Shown: positions 9,715 through 18,764, counted from the first letter of the stretch. The stretch is 54,432 nucleotides of DNA from Clostridia bacterium (GCA_017459565.1 JAFUCP010000099.1:1-54432); one strand, 5' to 3'. A program made the numbers and translations. The notes: generated by a model not told the origin, from the sequence alone.

Positions 9715-10437
9715 TCAGATTTGCACGGCGCTCAGCGTTTCGGCGACATCCCCGTGAACCACCAGCGTGGCCCGCGCGTCCGCCGGGGTAGGCTCTCGAT
9801 TGACGACCACCAGGTCGCGCCCGTGGAAGTACGCCAGGAATGAAGCCGCGGGCTCCACGGAGAGAGACGTTCCCGCCACGATCAGCACGTCGCAATTTGA
9901 TATTTCCCGGCACGCGCCCATGCAGGTGTACTTGTCGGGCGCTTCACCGTAAAGCACCACCCAGGGCTTGATCACCCCTCCGCAGCGCTCGCAGCGCGGG
10001 ATACCCCGGCTCTCCAGCAGCTTTTGGGGGCCGTAAAAGGCGTTGCAGTCCATGCAATAGTTTTCCCATATGCTGCCATGCACCTCATAGACCAGGCGAT
10101 TTCCGGCCCGCTTGTGCAGTCCGTCAATGTTCTGGGTCACAATACCCCGCAGACGGCCCGCACGCTCCAGGTCATACAGCCATCGGTGTCCGGCGTTGGG
10201 CTGTGCCTCGGGATGGAGCATCCGTGCGCGGTAGAACTCAAAAAACCTTTCGGGATGCAAATAGAAAAAGGACCGGCTGAGCAGCATTTCGGGGGACATG
10301 CCCTCCCATTCCTCCGCATACAGCCCTTCCCCGCTTCGAAAGTCAGGGATGCCGCTGGCGGTGGAAAAGCCCGCGCCCGTAAAGACCACGACGCGCCTGG
10401 CCCGGTCGATGATTTGTTGAAGCTGCGTTGCAATCAC
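9715..10437 (-). CDS. Sir2-family NAD-dependent protein deacylase (sirtuin)
   Basis: About 240 residues, the usual size of a bacterial sirtuin. Visible motifs are the NAD-binding GAGFSTASGIPDFRS near the N-terminus, TQNIDGLHKRAG and the HGS segment with the catalytic His, and a four-Cys zinc site (CMDC and CERC). These remove acyl groups from protein lysines using NAD+, producing nicotinamide and O-acyl-ADP-ribose. The start is uncertain: GTG 10437 fits family length and the conserved N-terminus; a TTG at 10506 would add 23 residues that look unrelated. It lies about 115 bases after the EAL gene on the same strand and may be part of that transcript. A cytoplasmic protein. Confidence 0.9.
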   Translation of the reverse strand: MIATQLQQIIDRARRVVVFTGAGFSTASGIPDFRSGEGLYAEEWEGMSPEMLLSRSFFYLHPERFFEFYRARMLHPEAQPNAGHRWLYDLERAGRLRGIVTQNIDGLHKRAGNRLVYEVHGSIWENYCMDCNAFYGPQKLLESRGIPRCERCGGVIKPWVVLYGEAPDKYTCMGACREISNCDVLIVAGTSLSVEPAASFLAYFHGRDLVVVNREPTPADARATLVVHGDVAETLSAVQI

Positions 10438-10551
10438 CCTCCCAGCGGAAAATCGGAAACCGGAAGGCGCGATGGGACGGCCAGCGCGGAAGCCTGCCGG
10501 AGACAATAATCAGGCAAATCTTCCGGCGCCATTGCCCGATGCCGTCTTGGC

Positions 10552-12219
10552 TCATCCTCTCAGCTCGCGCACGACAGTTTCAAAGTCGGCCACGGGGATG
10601 GGACGCGAAAAATAGAAGCCCTGAAAGCCGCCGCAGCCCATTTCCTTGAGGCTGTCCACCTGCTTGCGCGTCTCCACGCCCTCGGTAATCACGTCCATTT
10701 TAAGGTTTTCAGCCATGCGAATGACGGATTTCAATATGATCCGACTGCGATGCAGGTTGATCTTGCTCTGTAAAAAGCCCATATCGATCTTCAGCACGTC
10801 CGCGTGGATATCCTTGAGCATACTCAGGGAGCTGGAGCCCTTGCCGAAGTCGTCGATCTCCACCAAAAAGCCCTGCTCGTGCAGCCGGTCCACGATCCGG
10901 CTCTGTCGCTCCACATCGTCCACCAGCGCGGTCTCCGTGATCTCCACGCGCAGCTTTTCTGTAGGGATATCGTATTGGCGGCACAGATCCGCCAGCAGGC
11001 CTGGCACATCGAAATAGTAGAAGTCCGAGGGGTCGACGTTGACGGAGATGTACAAATCCTCAAATTCCGTGTCCTTCCACAGGGCCAGCTGCCGGGCGGC
11101 CTGCTCCCACACATAGGCGTCCAAATGGCTGAGCAGGTCCGACTGGTGCAGCACGCCCAGAAACTCCATTGGCGGCACCACCGTTCCGTTTCCCCGGACC
11201 CAGCGCACCAGCGCCTCCGCGCCGTAGACCCTTCCGTCGTGGCGCACCTGGGGTTGCAGGTAAATCTGGAACTCATGGTCCTTCAGTGCCTGCTCAAAGT
11301 CCGCCACGATGGAATGATCCTTCAGCTTGCGCTCCATCAGGCTGGGCTTGAACCAGGCAATCGGCTCGTCCCTGGATTCGCGGATGGAGGCCAGCGCCAG
11401 ATCCGCGTGGTCCAGCATTGTGGAGATGGGCAGCTCCGGATTGGTGATTTCATAGACGCCCATCTGCACCCGAACGGTGAAAATCGGGCTCTCCACCAGC
11501 TGGCGGACGCGCTGCAGCGGCTCCAGGAAGCGTTCCTCGCGGAATTTTTCCTTGCGCACCAGCAGCACGAAGCGATCGTCCCGGAAGCGTCCGTAGACCT
11601 CCTCGGGGCCGCACTCCTCGCGCAATATATCGGCCACGCCCACCAGGATGCGGTTGCCCTCCTCCACGCCGAACAGCTTGTTGACCAGCGTAAAATTGCG
11701 GATGTTGCCCATGATGATCAAATAGGTATGCCCCGTATCGTCGATCAGTCGCCTGCGAACCTCATAGAACAGCTTTTCCTGGGTGTACAGCCGGGTCAGC
11801 ACGTCGTGGGTGCTGATGTAATTGGGGTCGTCGCTCTCGTCCGCGCCGCCGGATTCATGGTTCGGCGTAATGATCTTGACGCAGTCCAGCACGCACAGCT
11901 CCAAATCGCCGCTGAGCAGCTCCAGATAGATCGGTATGGAATGGGCCAGCTGCCGTCCCCCGCCCATATGTTCCTGCTTGTCCGTGGCGCAGTGGGTCAT
12001 GCACGCCTGATAGCCCGAACAATTCGCGCATCGCATGTTTCGGTTCCACACGCGAAAGCACTCCCGCCCGTAGTGGATGGAGCCGTCGTCCTTTACCTCC
12101 AGCACGCGGCACTCCTCCACGTCCACCAGCTGCACAATATCATAGCTCCTGCGCAGGGAATCCATCAGTCCGTTGATTTCCATGACCGAATATTCTTCAA
12201 GATGCCTGAAGCTCTTCAT
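10552..12219 (-). CDS. c-di-GMP phosphodiesterase (EAL) with degenerate GGDEF and N-terminal Cys cluster
   Basis: 555 residues from ATG 12219. Residues 1-130 form an unrecognised sensor-like region with a CANCSGYQACMTHC cluster (four Cys around 64-77) that could bind metal or sense redox. Residues about 140-295 are a GGDEF fold in which the signature is replaced by RFRDDRF, so cyclase activity is not expected. Residues about 310-555 form an EAL domain with intact GAEALVRW, EITETAL, DDFGKGSSSL, KIDMGFL and ITEGVET motifs, the metal and catalytic positions of active c-di-GMP phosphodiesterases. No membrane segment is seen. It starts 33 bases after the azlD stop, so it is probably co-transcribed with azlCD. 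A longer in-frame extension upstream overlaps azlD and was rejected. Confidence 0.88.
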   Translation of the reverse strand: MKSFRHLEEYSVMEINGLMDSLRRSYDIVQLVDVEECRVLEVKDDGSIHYGRECFRVWNRNMRCANCSGYQACMTHCATDKQEHMGGGRQLAHSIPIYLELLSGDLELCVLDCVKIITPNHESGGADESDDPNYISTHDVLTRLYTQEKLFYEVRRRLIDDTGHTYLIIMGNIRNFTLVNKLFGVEEGNRILVGVADILREECGPEEVYGRFRDDRFVLLVRKEKFREERFLEPLQRVRQLVESPIFTVRVQMGVYEITNPELPISTMLDHADLALASIRESRDEPIAWFKPSLMERKLKDHSIVADFEQALKDHEFQIYLQPQVRHDGRVYGAEALVRWVRGNGTVVPPMEFLGVLHQSDLLSHLDAYVWEQAARQLALWKDTEFEDLYISVNVDPSDFYYFDVPGLLADLCRQYDIPTEKLRVEITETALVDDVERQSRIVDRLHEQGFLVEIDDFGKGSSSLSMLKDIHADVLKIDMGFLQSKINLHRSRIILKSVIRMAENLKMDVITEGVETRKQVDSLKEMGCGGFQGFYFSRPIPVADFETVVRELRG

Positions 12220-12251
12220 CGTCCGCACAACTCCGTTTAAATCTTTGCGTT

Positions 12252-12563
12252 TTACAGCCGCATGGCCAGCTCCGCCACAAACACCACCGCGCAGCAGGCT
12301 ACGGACACCTGAAACAGACTGCCCCCCAGCCAAGCCAGCACAAGCCCCGCGGCCAGCGCCAGCGCGCCCGAAACCGGGCTCTGGGTGGCGGAGAGGATGG
12401 CCGGGAAGGTCATCACGGCCAGCGTGACATAGGGCACATAATACAGAAAGGATCGTATGGTCCGATTGGTGATCTGCCGGCGGATCAGCGTGAGGGGCAG
12501 CACGCGAATGAGATAGGATATCAGCCACATGCCCAGTATGTACAGATAGACGTTATGCTGCAT
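12252..12563 (-). CDS. azlD: AzlD-family branched-chain amino acid export subunit
   Basis: 103 residues, mostly hydrophobic, with three to four membrane segments and the compact size of AzlD. It pairs with AzlC, encoded immediately upstream, to form the branched-chain amino acid exporter. ATG 12563 is chosen because GGAGG sits 7 bases before it; ATG 12569 would be too close to that site. The gene overlaps the azlC stop by 11 bases, which suggests translational coupling. Family assignment rests on hydropathy, size and the azlC neighbour. Confidence 0.85.
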   Translation of the reverse strand: MQHNVYLYILGMWLISYLIRVLPLTLIRRQITNRTIRSFLYYVPYVTLAVMTFPAILSATQSPVSGALALAAGLVLAWLGGSLFQVSVACCAVVFVAELAMRL

Positions 12564-13272
12564 GGGCATCCTCCTCAACCGGGAACAGCAGGGCCGCCCC
12601 CAGGGAAATGACCACGGTGAGTATGATAATCTTCATGCCGGAGGATATGCCGTCGAACCACGCAACGGCGTTGAAGGCATAGCTGGCCGCGAAGCTGACG
12701 ACCACCAGCGCCGCGATAACCCGGTTTTTCCGGGCCGGAGGCACGAATATGGACATGAACATGCCGAACAGCCCCACGCTCAGCGCGCTGACCACCCGGG
12801 CGGGCAGCACATTGCCCAGCACCACGCCCGCAAGCGTGCCCAGCGCCCAGCCGGGGGTGGCCACGGCGGCCATGCCGTAGTTGTACCAGGGGTTCAGCCT
12901 GCCCTCCACCGATACCGACACGCCGAAGATTTCATCCGTGATCCATAGGCCCATCAGCAGACGGTGGCGCAGCGGCAGGTCACTGTCCACTTTTTGGGAC
13001 AGGGCGCAGGACATGAGCAGGTAGCGGGCGTTGGCGATGGCCTCCATCACCACGACCTCCAGATAGCTCGCGCCCGCGGCGATCAGCGTAAAGCCGATGT
13101 ACTGCCCCGCCGAAGCCATGATCAGCGCGCTGGCAATGGTCGCCTGGGGCGCGGTCATGCCCGCGTTGCGCGCCGAGATGCCCAGCGCGATGGACACCGC
13201 GAAATAGCCCAGCATGATGGGTATGCCGGCCTTGATGCCCTTGAAGAACCACTGCTTGCGGTCTGTAACCAT
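12553..13272 (-). CDS. azlC: AzlC-family branched-chain amino acid permease
   Basis: 239 residues with the AzlC pattern: N-terminal GIPIMLGYFAVSIALGI, then ASAGQYIGFTL and an ITDEIFGVS loop, and six to eight predicted membrane helices. With AzlD it exports branched-chain amino acids. ATG 13272 follows AGGAGG by 6 bases; a longer open frame upstream reads through the promoter and a hairpin and was rejected. A SigA-type promoter lies directly upstream, and two TGTCGAA heptamers (the core of Spo0A boxes) lie upstream of the -35. Confidence 0.92.
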   Translation of the reverse strand: MVTDRKQWFFKGIKAGIPIMLGYFAVSIALGISARNAGMTAPQATIASALIMASAGQYIGFTLIAAGASYLEVVVMEAIANARYLLMSCALSQKVDSDLPLRHRLLMGLWITDEIFGVSVSVEGRLNPWYNYGMAAVATPGWALGTLAGVVLGNVLPARVVSALSVGLFGMFMSIFVPPARKNRVIAALVVVSFAASYAFNAVAWFDGISSGMKIIILTVVISLGAALLFPVEEDAHAA

Positions 13273-13306
13273 GCTCCGCCTCCTGAGCGCATTTCGCGCG
13301 ATTACT

Positions 13307-13334
13307 ATATTACTCTGTTTTGATGAAAAGTCAA
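13307..13334 (-). promoter_or_regulatory. Promoter of azlCD-EAL
   Basis: On the minus strand -35 TTGACT (13334-13329), 16-base spacer, -10 TAATAT (13312-13307). It sits 35 bases before the azlC start. Candidate Spo0A boxes (TGTCGAA core) lie at 13343-13349 and 13367-13373. Confidence 0.65.
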
Positions 13335-13356
13335 ATGAATGTTGTCGAAAGATATT

Positions 13357-13389
13357 GAGCCTTCGGTTCGACATGCGAACCGAAGGCTC
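13357..13389 (-). terminator. Perfect 14-bp hairpin after the VanZ-like gene
   Basis: GAGCCTTCGGTTCG (13357-13370) pairs perfectly with CGAACCGAAGGCTC (13376-13389) across a 5-base loop. It lies 20 bases after the stop of the 13410-13841 gene. The downstream side (AATATCTTTC on the minus strand) lacks a strong T run, so termination is plausible but not certain. A TTCGACA heptamer is embedded in the loop. Confidence 0.55.
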
Positions 13390-13409
13390 AAAGCCGGGGC
13401 GATTGTACG

Positions 13410-13841
13410 TCAAACGGCCGCGCTTCCGCGGGCCCTGCGGCGCTCACGGGCAAGCCGTGAAACCGCCCTGAACGCCCACAGGATGATTTGCAGCGCCACG
13501 ATCACGCCCGTGACGGCGAAAAAGCCGCCCATGCCGGCCACAATGTCGCCGAAATCCATGTCGCCGGTGCCAGTGATGTACTGGCCGATTTCGATGGCAA
13601 AGCTCGCCACCGCCAGCACGGTCAGCACATAGATCCACGTGATGGCCAGCACGCGGTTTTTGTTGGCCAGCAGCCTGAACACCGGGTAAATCAACAGTAT
13701 CAGCAAAAGCCCGGCGGCGCCGATGACCAGAAAGTGCAGCTCCTTGTCGGAAAAGTTGGTCTCAAAGCTGTCGTTCAGAGACAGTATCGCGCTGTGGGCG
13801 CGGCTCATCCACGCCACCAGCATACGAAGGTATTTTGCCAT
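13410..13841 (-). CDS. Small VanZ-like membrane protein
   Basis: 143 residues from ATG 13841, with AAGGAG 7 bases upstream. It has three hydrophobic helices. The segment FAIEIGQYITGTGDMDFGDIV resembles the VanZ signature (an I-E-x-x-Q motif, then a gap and D-x-x-D before a Gly-rich helix). VanZ proteins give low-level teicoplanin resistance in some hosts, but most relatives have no known role. A TATAAT (minus strand, about 13898-13903) lies upstream with no good -35; a TGTCGAA heptamer at 13932-13938 lies about 30 bases further up, the arrangement expected if Spo0A activates the promoter. Monocistronic, ending in a hairpin. Confidence 0.6.
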   Translation of the reverse strand: MAKYLRMLVAWMSRAHSAILSLNDSFETNFSDKELHFLVIGAAGLLLILLIYPVFRLLANKNRVLAITWIYVLTVLAVASFAIEIGQYITGTGDMDFGDIVAGMGGFFAVTGVIVALQIILWAFRAVSRLARERRRARGSAAV

Positions 13842-13998
13842 GCCGCGTCTCCTTTCATGTCGGCGCCAGGGCGGAGAGCCTCCGGCGCTTCCACGGATTA
13901 TAGACGCGGTATATGACAAATAGGTTGCATGTTCGACATATATCCGTAAAATTTATCAGGCTTTATGGCGGCGATGCGCGGGAAAACGGCGTTCATTC

Positions 13999-16900
13999 CT
14001 ATTCCTGCATCAGCGCCAGCAGCGCCTCGGCCAGCTCGCCGCGGGTAACGGCGTCGGACGCGGCGGTGTCGGCGAGGGGCCCTGCGGCCTGCCCCGTCAG
14101 AGCGCTCACAAGGCTCTGGATATCCCCGGGCGCTATAGGGGCGCTCAGATCGGTATCACTGCCAACCAGTCCGTAGCCCGCGAAGGCGGCCAGCGCAGCG
14201 TCCGCGTCCCGTTCGCCGCCCAGCAGCACATACAGCGCGGTCAGCAGGTCGCCCTGGGTGGCGGGCTCGTCCACGCCGAAGGCATCCCCGGAAAGCGGCG
14301 CCATGAGGCCCTGCTCGAAGGCAAAGCGCACAGCGTCATAGTGATCGCCGCCCTCCGTCACGTCGTTCAGCGCCACCCGGGTGTTGTCCACCGCGCCGAA
14401 GGGGTTCAGGACGGCGTCGAACAGGTCGGCGTTGGCGTTGATAACGGAGGCCGCGCCGGCGGTCATCCACGCGCCGGCCTCATTCAGCTTCGCGTACAGA
14501 TCGGCCTTGGCGCGCAGGGTATCGGGAGTCAGGCGCTTCAGCTGGCGCATATAGTCCAGGCGGCGCGCCGGGTCGAGTCCCTGCAGCACGTCCACCGCCG
14601 CGGTGGCCGCGCCGGTCAGCTCACCCAGGGGGGTGGCATAGTCGGAATAGGCGCTCATGATGTAGCCGTCCAGGGTATCCTGGTCCAGCTCCAGTCCCGC
14701 CACCAGCTCCGGCAGCTGATGAAGCACCTTGAAGGTCTCGGCAATGTTCGGGTCGCGGAAGGTATAGATCATGAAGTAATTCTCGTTGATGCCGTTCCAG
14801 GGGGTATATACGCCGTACCTGTCGCGCAGCATCGGCACCAGGAAGGTATCGCTCACCAGCTTGCACACCGCGTCCAGACTGCCGTCGTAGGCTTCAAGAC
14901 CCAAGCTTTCCAGATCGCACACCAGCAGGTTAAACTGCACGCCGCTGTCGATAATCAGCGCCTCCCGCGCCGCGGGCACTGGGAAGTCATATTCGGCGCG
15001 CTGTGTATCGCGCGCATCCAGCGAGGCCAGAAACTGTTCGCGGAGCCGCCGGTTCAGGGCGATGCTCTCATCGCTTCCTGCGCACATGGTCACGGCGTTG
15101 GTGCGGTTGTTGAGCGCCTTCTGGATGCCTTGCAGCTTTGCCACCACCGCGTCGGGGTCCTGCGCCAGCAGCTGCTCCACCTCATCCAGGAACTCGTAAT
15201 ACGCCACGCCCGTGGCAAAGCTGCTGTAGGCAAAGGCCTCCCTGCCGCGCGCCAGGGACCTGACGAGAAGCAGACTGACGGGGTTGGCGGTGATGCTGTT
15301 CTTCATGCCGGATCGGATGGACCGCACCTGTTCCATGAGTTTTTCGGGCTCATCCACCCGGGTATCGAACACCAGCTCGCGCACCAGATCGTAGCCCGCG
15401 GCCAAATCCTCATCCAGGGCAAGCCAGCTCATGCGCAGGCTGGGATGATAGCCGCCCTCGCCGTCCTCGGGCAGCTCCAGGGAGATGATGCCGTTGTACA
15501 GATAGCGGCTGAACAGGCTGGCCAGCTCCGCCCGGGTGTGCGCGGAAGTGTCCAGCGCGTTGATCAAATGGGTGTACAGCACGAACCAGTGGATGTCCTC
15601 CTGGGGAAGTGAGGAGATATCCAGGAAGATATCCACCTGGCTGATGCCCTCCACCGCCGCCTTTACGTCGATATGGCGGATGCCGTCCGCATCCGTCCCG
15701 TCGGACACGTCGTACCGCTTGATCTCCTCCGGCAGGGACTGGACGGTCACGGCCTTCAGCTGCTCCACGTACTCGGCGGAATGGTCCTCCGGGGCCTCGG
15801 CGTTGGTGGCTTCGACGATCCCGGCAATCTCATCCTCGGTCATGCCGGCCTTGATTTCAGCCAGTCTTTCGGCCAGCGCCGCGTCCTTCCGCTCCTTCGC
15901 GCCCGGTTCAGGCCAGGTGGTCACCAGCGCGGTGGTCTGGCTGTTAAGCAGCCAGTCGGACACCGCCCGTGCGTACATGCCCCGGCTGTTCCAGTCGTTT
16001 ATGCTGAACAGTCCGTCCTGGTAGTCCTGTTGGTCCCAGGGATTGCCGCTGGTGGCGTACCGGTTGACCATGGGCACGATGATGCTCTCCACGGGGTTGC
16101 TGTTCTCCCGGACCAGCCGGGCGGAGATCGCCAGGGAGGACGCAACGCTGTCCACCAGCGCCTGGGGGAAGCCGTTCTCCGCCACCCTTGCCAGCTCCTC
16201 GTCCACGATGGCTTTGAAGGTCTGGGCATCCCCGCTATCCACGTCTTCGGCTATGAACAGTATGGCGTCCTCGGGGCCGTTCATTTCGATGCTGGCGCTG
16301 AAGCTGCCATAGGGCATGGCCGTCAGCAGATGCTGCTGCAAATCGGAGGCTTTGGCCAAAAACAGATCGGTCATCGTGTCCAGCACCAGCTCATCGGCCT
16401 GGTTCTGCCTCAGGCCCGGGCAAACGAAAGCATAAAGGACGCTGGAGGCGTGTTCCGTGCTTGCGCCCGCCTCCACCGCATAGGGCACAGACAGCTCTAC
16501 CGGCTCGGTGATGGGGGTATAGTTCGAATCGTTGCGGGTGAACTCACGCCTTTCATAGGCCGAAAAATAGCCGTCCAGCAGTTCAAGAAACGCGGCGTAG
16601 TCCTCAAACTGGCCGTACAGATATGCGGCGCAGTTGGAGGGATGGTAATACAAATCGTGATAGTCCTTCAGCGCCTGCCAGGTCATGTCCGGGATGAATT
16701 CCGGGTCGCCCGTGGCCACATTGCCCGCCATGGAGCCCGGGAAGGCGGCGCGAAGCAGGTTGACAAAAGCCTGCCGCTTCAAATTCATCGCGCCCAGCAT
16801 CTCGGAGTACACGGTGCCCTCGATGCTCAGCGCGTCCTCCGGGTTCTCAAGCCGATAGCGCCAGGCCTCCGTGCGGAAGATATGCTCGTTTTCCATGATG

Positions 16901-17385
16901 ATGGGATGGAAGCAGCCGTCGGTATAGAATTGGGCCAGCTTCAAAAGCTGTGTCTCGGAAAGACTGGCAACGGGATAGGATGTAAGCCACTGACTCGTCA
17001 GGGCGTTCATAAAGGTGTTGTAGGTCTGATATTTCAGATTGAAGAACATCTGCTCGCCGGGATACTTCTCAGAGCCCTGAATCGTGGCGTGTTCAAACAC
17101 GTGGGGCAGGCCCGTGTTGTCGATGGCCTCGGTAAAAAAGGTCAGGTCAAAGGCACGGTTGATGTCGTCGTTGGCGATCCAGTAGAGTTCCGCGCCGGTC
17201 TTTTGGTGTTCAAAGCGCACGATCACGGCGTTCATCAGCGGATAATCGCGCGTTTCGATCACCTCGAAGCCGTGAACCACGTCACCCGCCTCCGGCAGTG
17301 CCGCCCCGACCTCGGCCAGCGCGGCGGGCGCAAGGCCCAGCAGCAGCGCCAGCGCGATCAACACGGATAACAATTTCTTTTTCAT
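13999..17385 (-). CDS. Secreted M16C (presequence-protease-like) metallopeptidase with SLH-like C-terminus
   Basis: 1128 residues from ATG 17385 (GGAGAA upstream). A signal peptide (MKKKLLSVLIALALLLGLAP, cleavage near ALAE) marks it for export. The inverted zinc motif HVFEH (His95, Glu98, His99) sits in TGLPHVFEHATIQGS, typical of M16C insulinase-like peptidases. The distal Glu ligand is expected in EGTVYSEML near residue 196. The four M16 subdomains fill about 40-950. Residues about 950-1128 hold two to three S-layer-homology-like repeats (FAFEQGLMAPLSGDAFGVDEP type, ending VTRGELAEALLALM) that would bind cell-wall polysaccharide. M16C enzymes degrade unfolded peptides; here the chamber would act at the cell surface. 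It has its own promoter at 17429-17458. Confidence 0.9.
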   Translation of the reverse strand: MKKKLLSVLIALALLLGLAPAALAEVGAALPEAGDVVHGFEVIETRDYPLMNAVIVRFEHQKTGAELYWIANDDINRAFDLTFFTEAIDNTGLPHVFEHATIQGSEKYPGEQMFFNLKYQTYNTFMNALTSQWLTSYPVASLSETQLLKLAQFYTDGCFHPIIMENEHIFRTEAWRYRLENPEDALSIEGTVYSEMLGAMNLKRQAFVNLLRAAFPGSMAGNVATGDPEFIPDMTWQALKDYHDLYYHPSNCAAYLYGQFEDYAAFLELLDGYFSAYERREFTRNDSNYTPITEPVELSVPYAVEAGASTEHASSVLYAFVCPGLRQNQADELVLDTMTDLFLAKASDLQQHLLTAMPYGSFSASIEMNGPEDAILFIAEDVDSGDAQTFKAIVDEELARVAENGFPQALVDSVASSLAISARLVRENSNPVESIIVPMVNRYATSGNPWDQQDYQDGLFSINDWNSRGMYARAVSDWLLNSQTTALVTTWPEPGAKERKDAALAERLAEIKAGMTEDEIAGIVEATNAEAPEDHSAEYVEQLKAVTVQSLPEEIKRYDVSDGTDADGIRHIDVKAAVEGISQVDIFLDISSLPQEDIHWFVLYTHLINALDTSAHTRAELASLFSRYLYNGIISLELPEDGEGGYHPSLRMSWLALDEDLAAGYDLVRELVFDTRVDEPEKLMEQVRSIRSGMKNSITANPVSLLLVRSLARGREAFAYSSFATGVAYYEFLDEVEQLLAQDPDAVVAKLQGIQKALNNRTNAVTMCAGSDESIALNRRLREQFLASLDARDTQRAEYDFPVPAAREALIIDSGVQFNLLVCDLESLGLEAYDGSLDAVCKLVSDTFLVPMLRDRYGVYTPWNGINENYFMIYTFRDPNIAETFKVLHQLPELVAGLELDQDTLDGYIMSAYSDYATPLGELTGAATAAVDVLQGLDPARRLDYMRQLKRLTPDTLRAKADLYAKLNEAGAWMTAGAASVINANADLFDAVLNPFGAVDNTRVALNDVTEGGDHYDAVRFAFEQGLMAPLSGDAFGVDEPATQGDLLTALYVLLGGERDADAALAAFAGYGLVGSDTDLSAPIAPGDIQSLVSALTGQAAGPLADTAASDAVTRGELAEALLALMQE

Positions 17386-17428
17386 GGATATTTCTCCGCT
17401 TTCAGTAATCTTTTCGCATCCTGCTGTC

Positions 17429-17458
17429 ATTATACCAGATATCGTCTGCCTTGTACAA
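17429..17458 (-). promoter_or_regulatory. Promoter of the M16C peptidase gene
   Basis: On the minus strand a perfect -10 TATAAT (17434-17429) is preceded by an 18-base spacer and a weak -35 TTGTAC. It is 44 bases from the start codon. Confidence 0.6.
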
Positions 17459-17493
17459 CCTTCGGCGTTGTCCGCCTGACGCGGATAATGCGC

Positions 17494-17529
17494 AAAAAAC
17501 GCTTTCCCGGGCAGGCGGAAAAGCGTTTT
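17494..17529 (-). terminator. Intrinsic terminator of the aminotransferase operon
   Basis: On the minus strand AAAACGCTTTTCC pairs with GGAAAGCGTTTT and is followed by a T run. It lies about 42 bases after the aminotransferase stop. Confidence 0.85.
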
Positions 17530-17570
17530 GGGAACAAAGGGTTGGATGCCAAGGGAAGCAGCTTTCCGCA

Positions 17571-18764
17571 TCAGACCGACCCGCCGGAAGAGCGCAGTCC
17601 CTTCAGAAACCTGTCCAGCCGGTCCATGGCCTCGCTGAGATTGGCCAGGGAGGAGGCATAGCACATGCGCACAAAGCCCTCGCCCCCCGGGCCGAAGGCG
17701 GTGCCGGGGATGGCGGCCACATGCTCCGCGATCAGGAATTTTTCGCAGAACTCGGCGCTGGTCATGCCCGTGGAGGCGATGCAGGGGAAAGCATAGAACG
17801 CGCCCTTGGGTTCAAAGCACGTCAAGCCCGCGCTGTGCAGCTTGTCCAGCAGGAAACGGCGGCGGTAGTCGTAATCCTTGCACATCGTCTGGATATCGCC
17901 GTCGCCGTTTTTCATGGCCTCCACCGCGGCATACTGGCTGGTGGTGGGGGCGCACATGATGGCATACTGGTGGATCTTGAGCATCTGCCTTATCAGCTCC
18001 TGGGGCCCGCAGACATAGCCCAGCCGCCAGCCGGTCATGGCGTAGGCCTTTGAAAAGCCGTTGACCACCAGGGTGCGCTCATACATATCCTCGATGTTGG
18101 CGATGGACACGTGGTGCTGGCCATAGGTCAGCTCGGCATAAATTTCATCCGACAGCACGATGATGTTGGTGCCCCGCAGCACTTGGGCAATCGCCTCCAG
18201 ATCGGCCCGCTCCATGATCGCGCCGGTGGGGTTGTTGGGAAAGGGCAGCACCAGCAGCTTCGTGCGGGGCGTGATGGCCGCGCGCAGGGCCTCGGCGGTC
18301 AGCCGGAATTCGTCCTCCGCCTTCGTCTGGACATACACGGGCACGCCGCCCACCAGCTCCACAATGGGGCCGTAGCACACAAAGGAGGGCACGGGCACGA
18401 TCACCTCGTCGCCCTGATTCACGATGGCCCGCACGGCGATATCGATGCCCTCGCTGCCGCCCACCGTGACCACCATCTGCTTCATGGGGTCGTATTTCAG
18501 CGCGAAGCGGCGGTACATGTAATTGGAAATCTGGCGGCGCAGCTCCGCCAGGCCCGCGTTGGAGGTGTACTTGGTAAAGCCCTTTTCCAGCGCGTAGACG
18601 CCCGCGTCCCGAATGTGCCAGGGGGTGACGAAATCCGGCTCGCCCACGCCCAGGGAGATGGCGTCCGACGAGTCCATGTTTTCCAGCAGGTCGAAGAACT
18701 TGCGTATGCCGGAGGGCGCAATGCCCTTCACCCGTGCCGACAGCGCGGATTCATAATCGATCAT
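17571..18764 (-). CDS. PLP-dependent class I/II aminotransferase (aspartate/aromatic type)
   Basis: 397 residues, the usual length of fold-type I aminotransferases. Visible elements are the N-terminal ISLGVGEPDF, the FPNNPTGA substrate/cofactor segment, SDEIYAELTY, and the Schiff-base lysine in NGFSKAYAMTGWRLGY, then the C-terminal Arg in FVRMCYA. It would exchange amino groups between an amino acid and a 2-oxo acid; substrate cannot be read from sequence. Its ATG overlaps the stop of the Lrp-type gene (ATGA), so the two are translationally coupled and the regulator probably controls amino acid metabolism tied to this enzyme. Last gene of a three-gene operon. Confidence 0.92.
   Translation of the reverse strand: MIDYESALSARVKGIAPSGIRKFFDLLENMDSSDAISLGVGEPDFVTPWHIRDAGVYALEKGFTKYTSNAGLAELRRQISNYMYRRFALKYDPMKQMVVTVGGSEGIDIAVRAIVNQGDEVIVPVPSFVCYGPIVELVGGVPVYVQTKAEDEFRLTAEALRAAITPRTKLLVLPFPNNPTGAIMERADLEAIAQVLRGTNIIVLSDEIYAELTYGQHHVSIANIEDMYERTLVVNGFSKAYAMTGWRLGYVCGPQELIRQMLKIHQYAIMCAPTTSQYAAVEAMKNGDGDIQTMCKDYDYRRRFLLDKLHSAGLTCFEPKGAFYAFPCIASTGMTSAEFCEKFLIAEHVAAIPGTAFGPGGEGFVRMCYASSLANLSEAMDRLDRFLKGLRSSGGSV

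Noticed and set aside
10804..12240. Long plus-strand open frame over the EAL gene
   Set aside because: Antisense to a gene with clear EAL motifs; no RBS and His/Gln-rich shadow composition.
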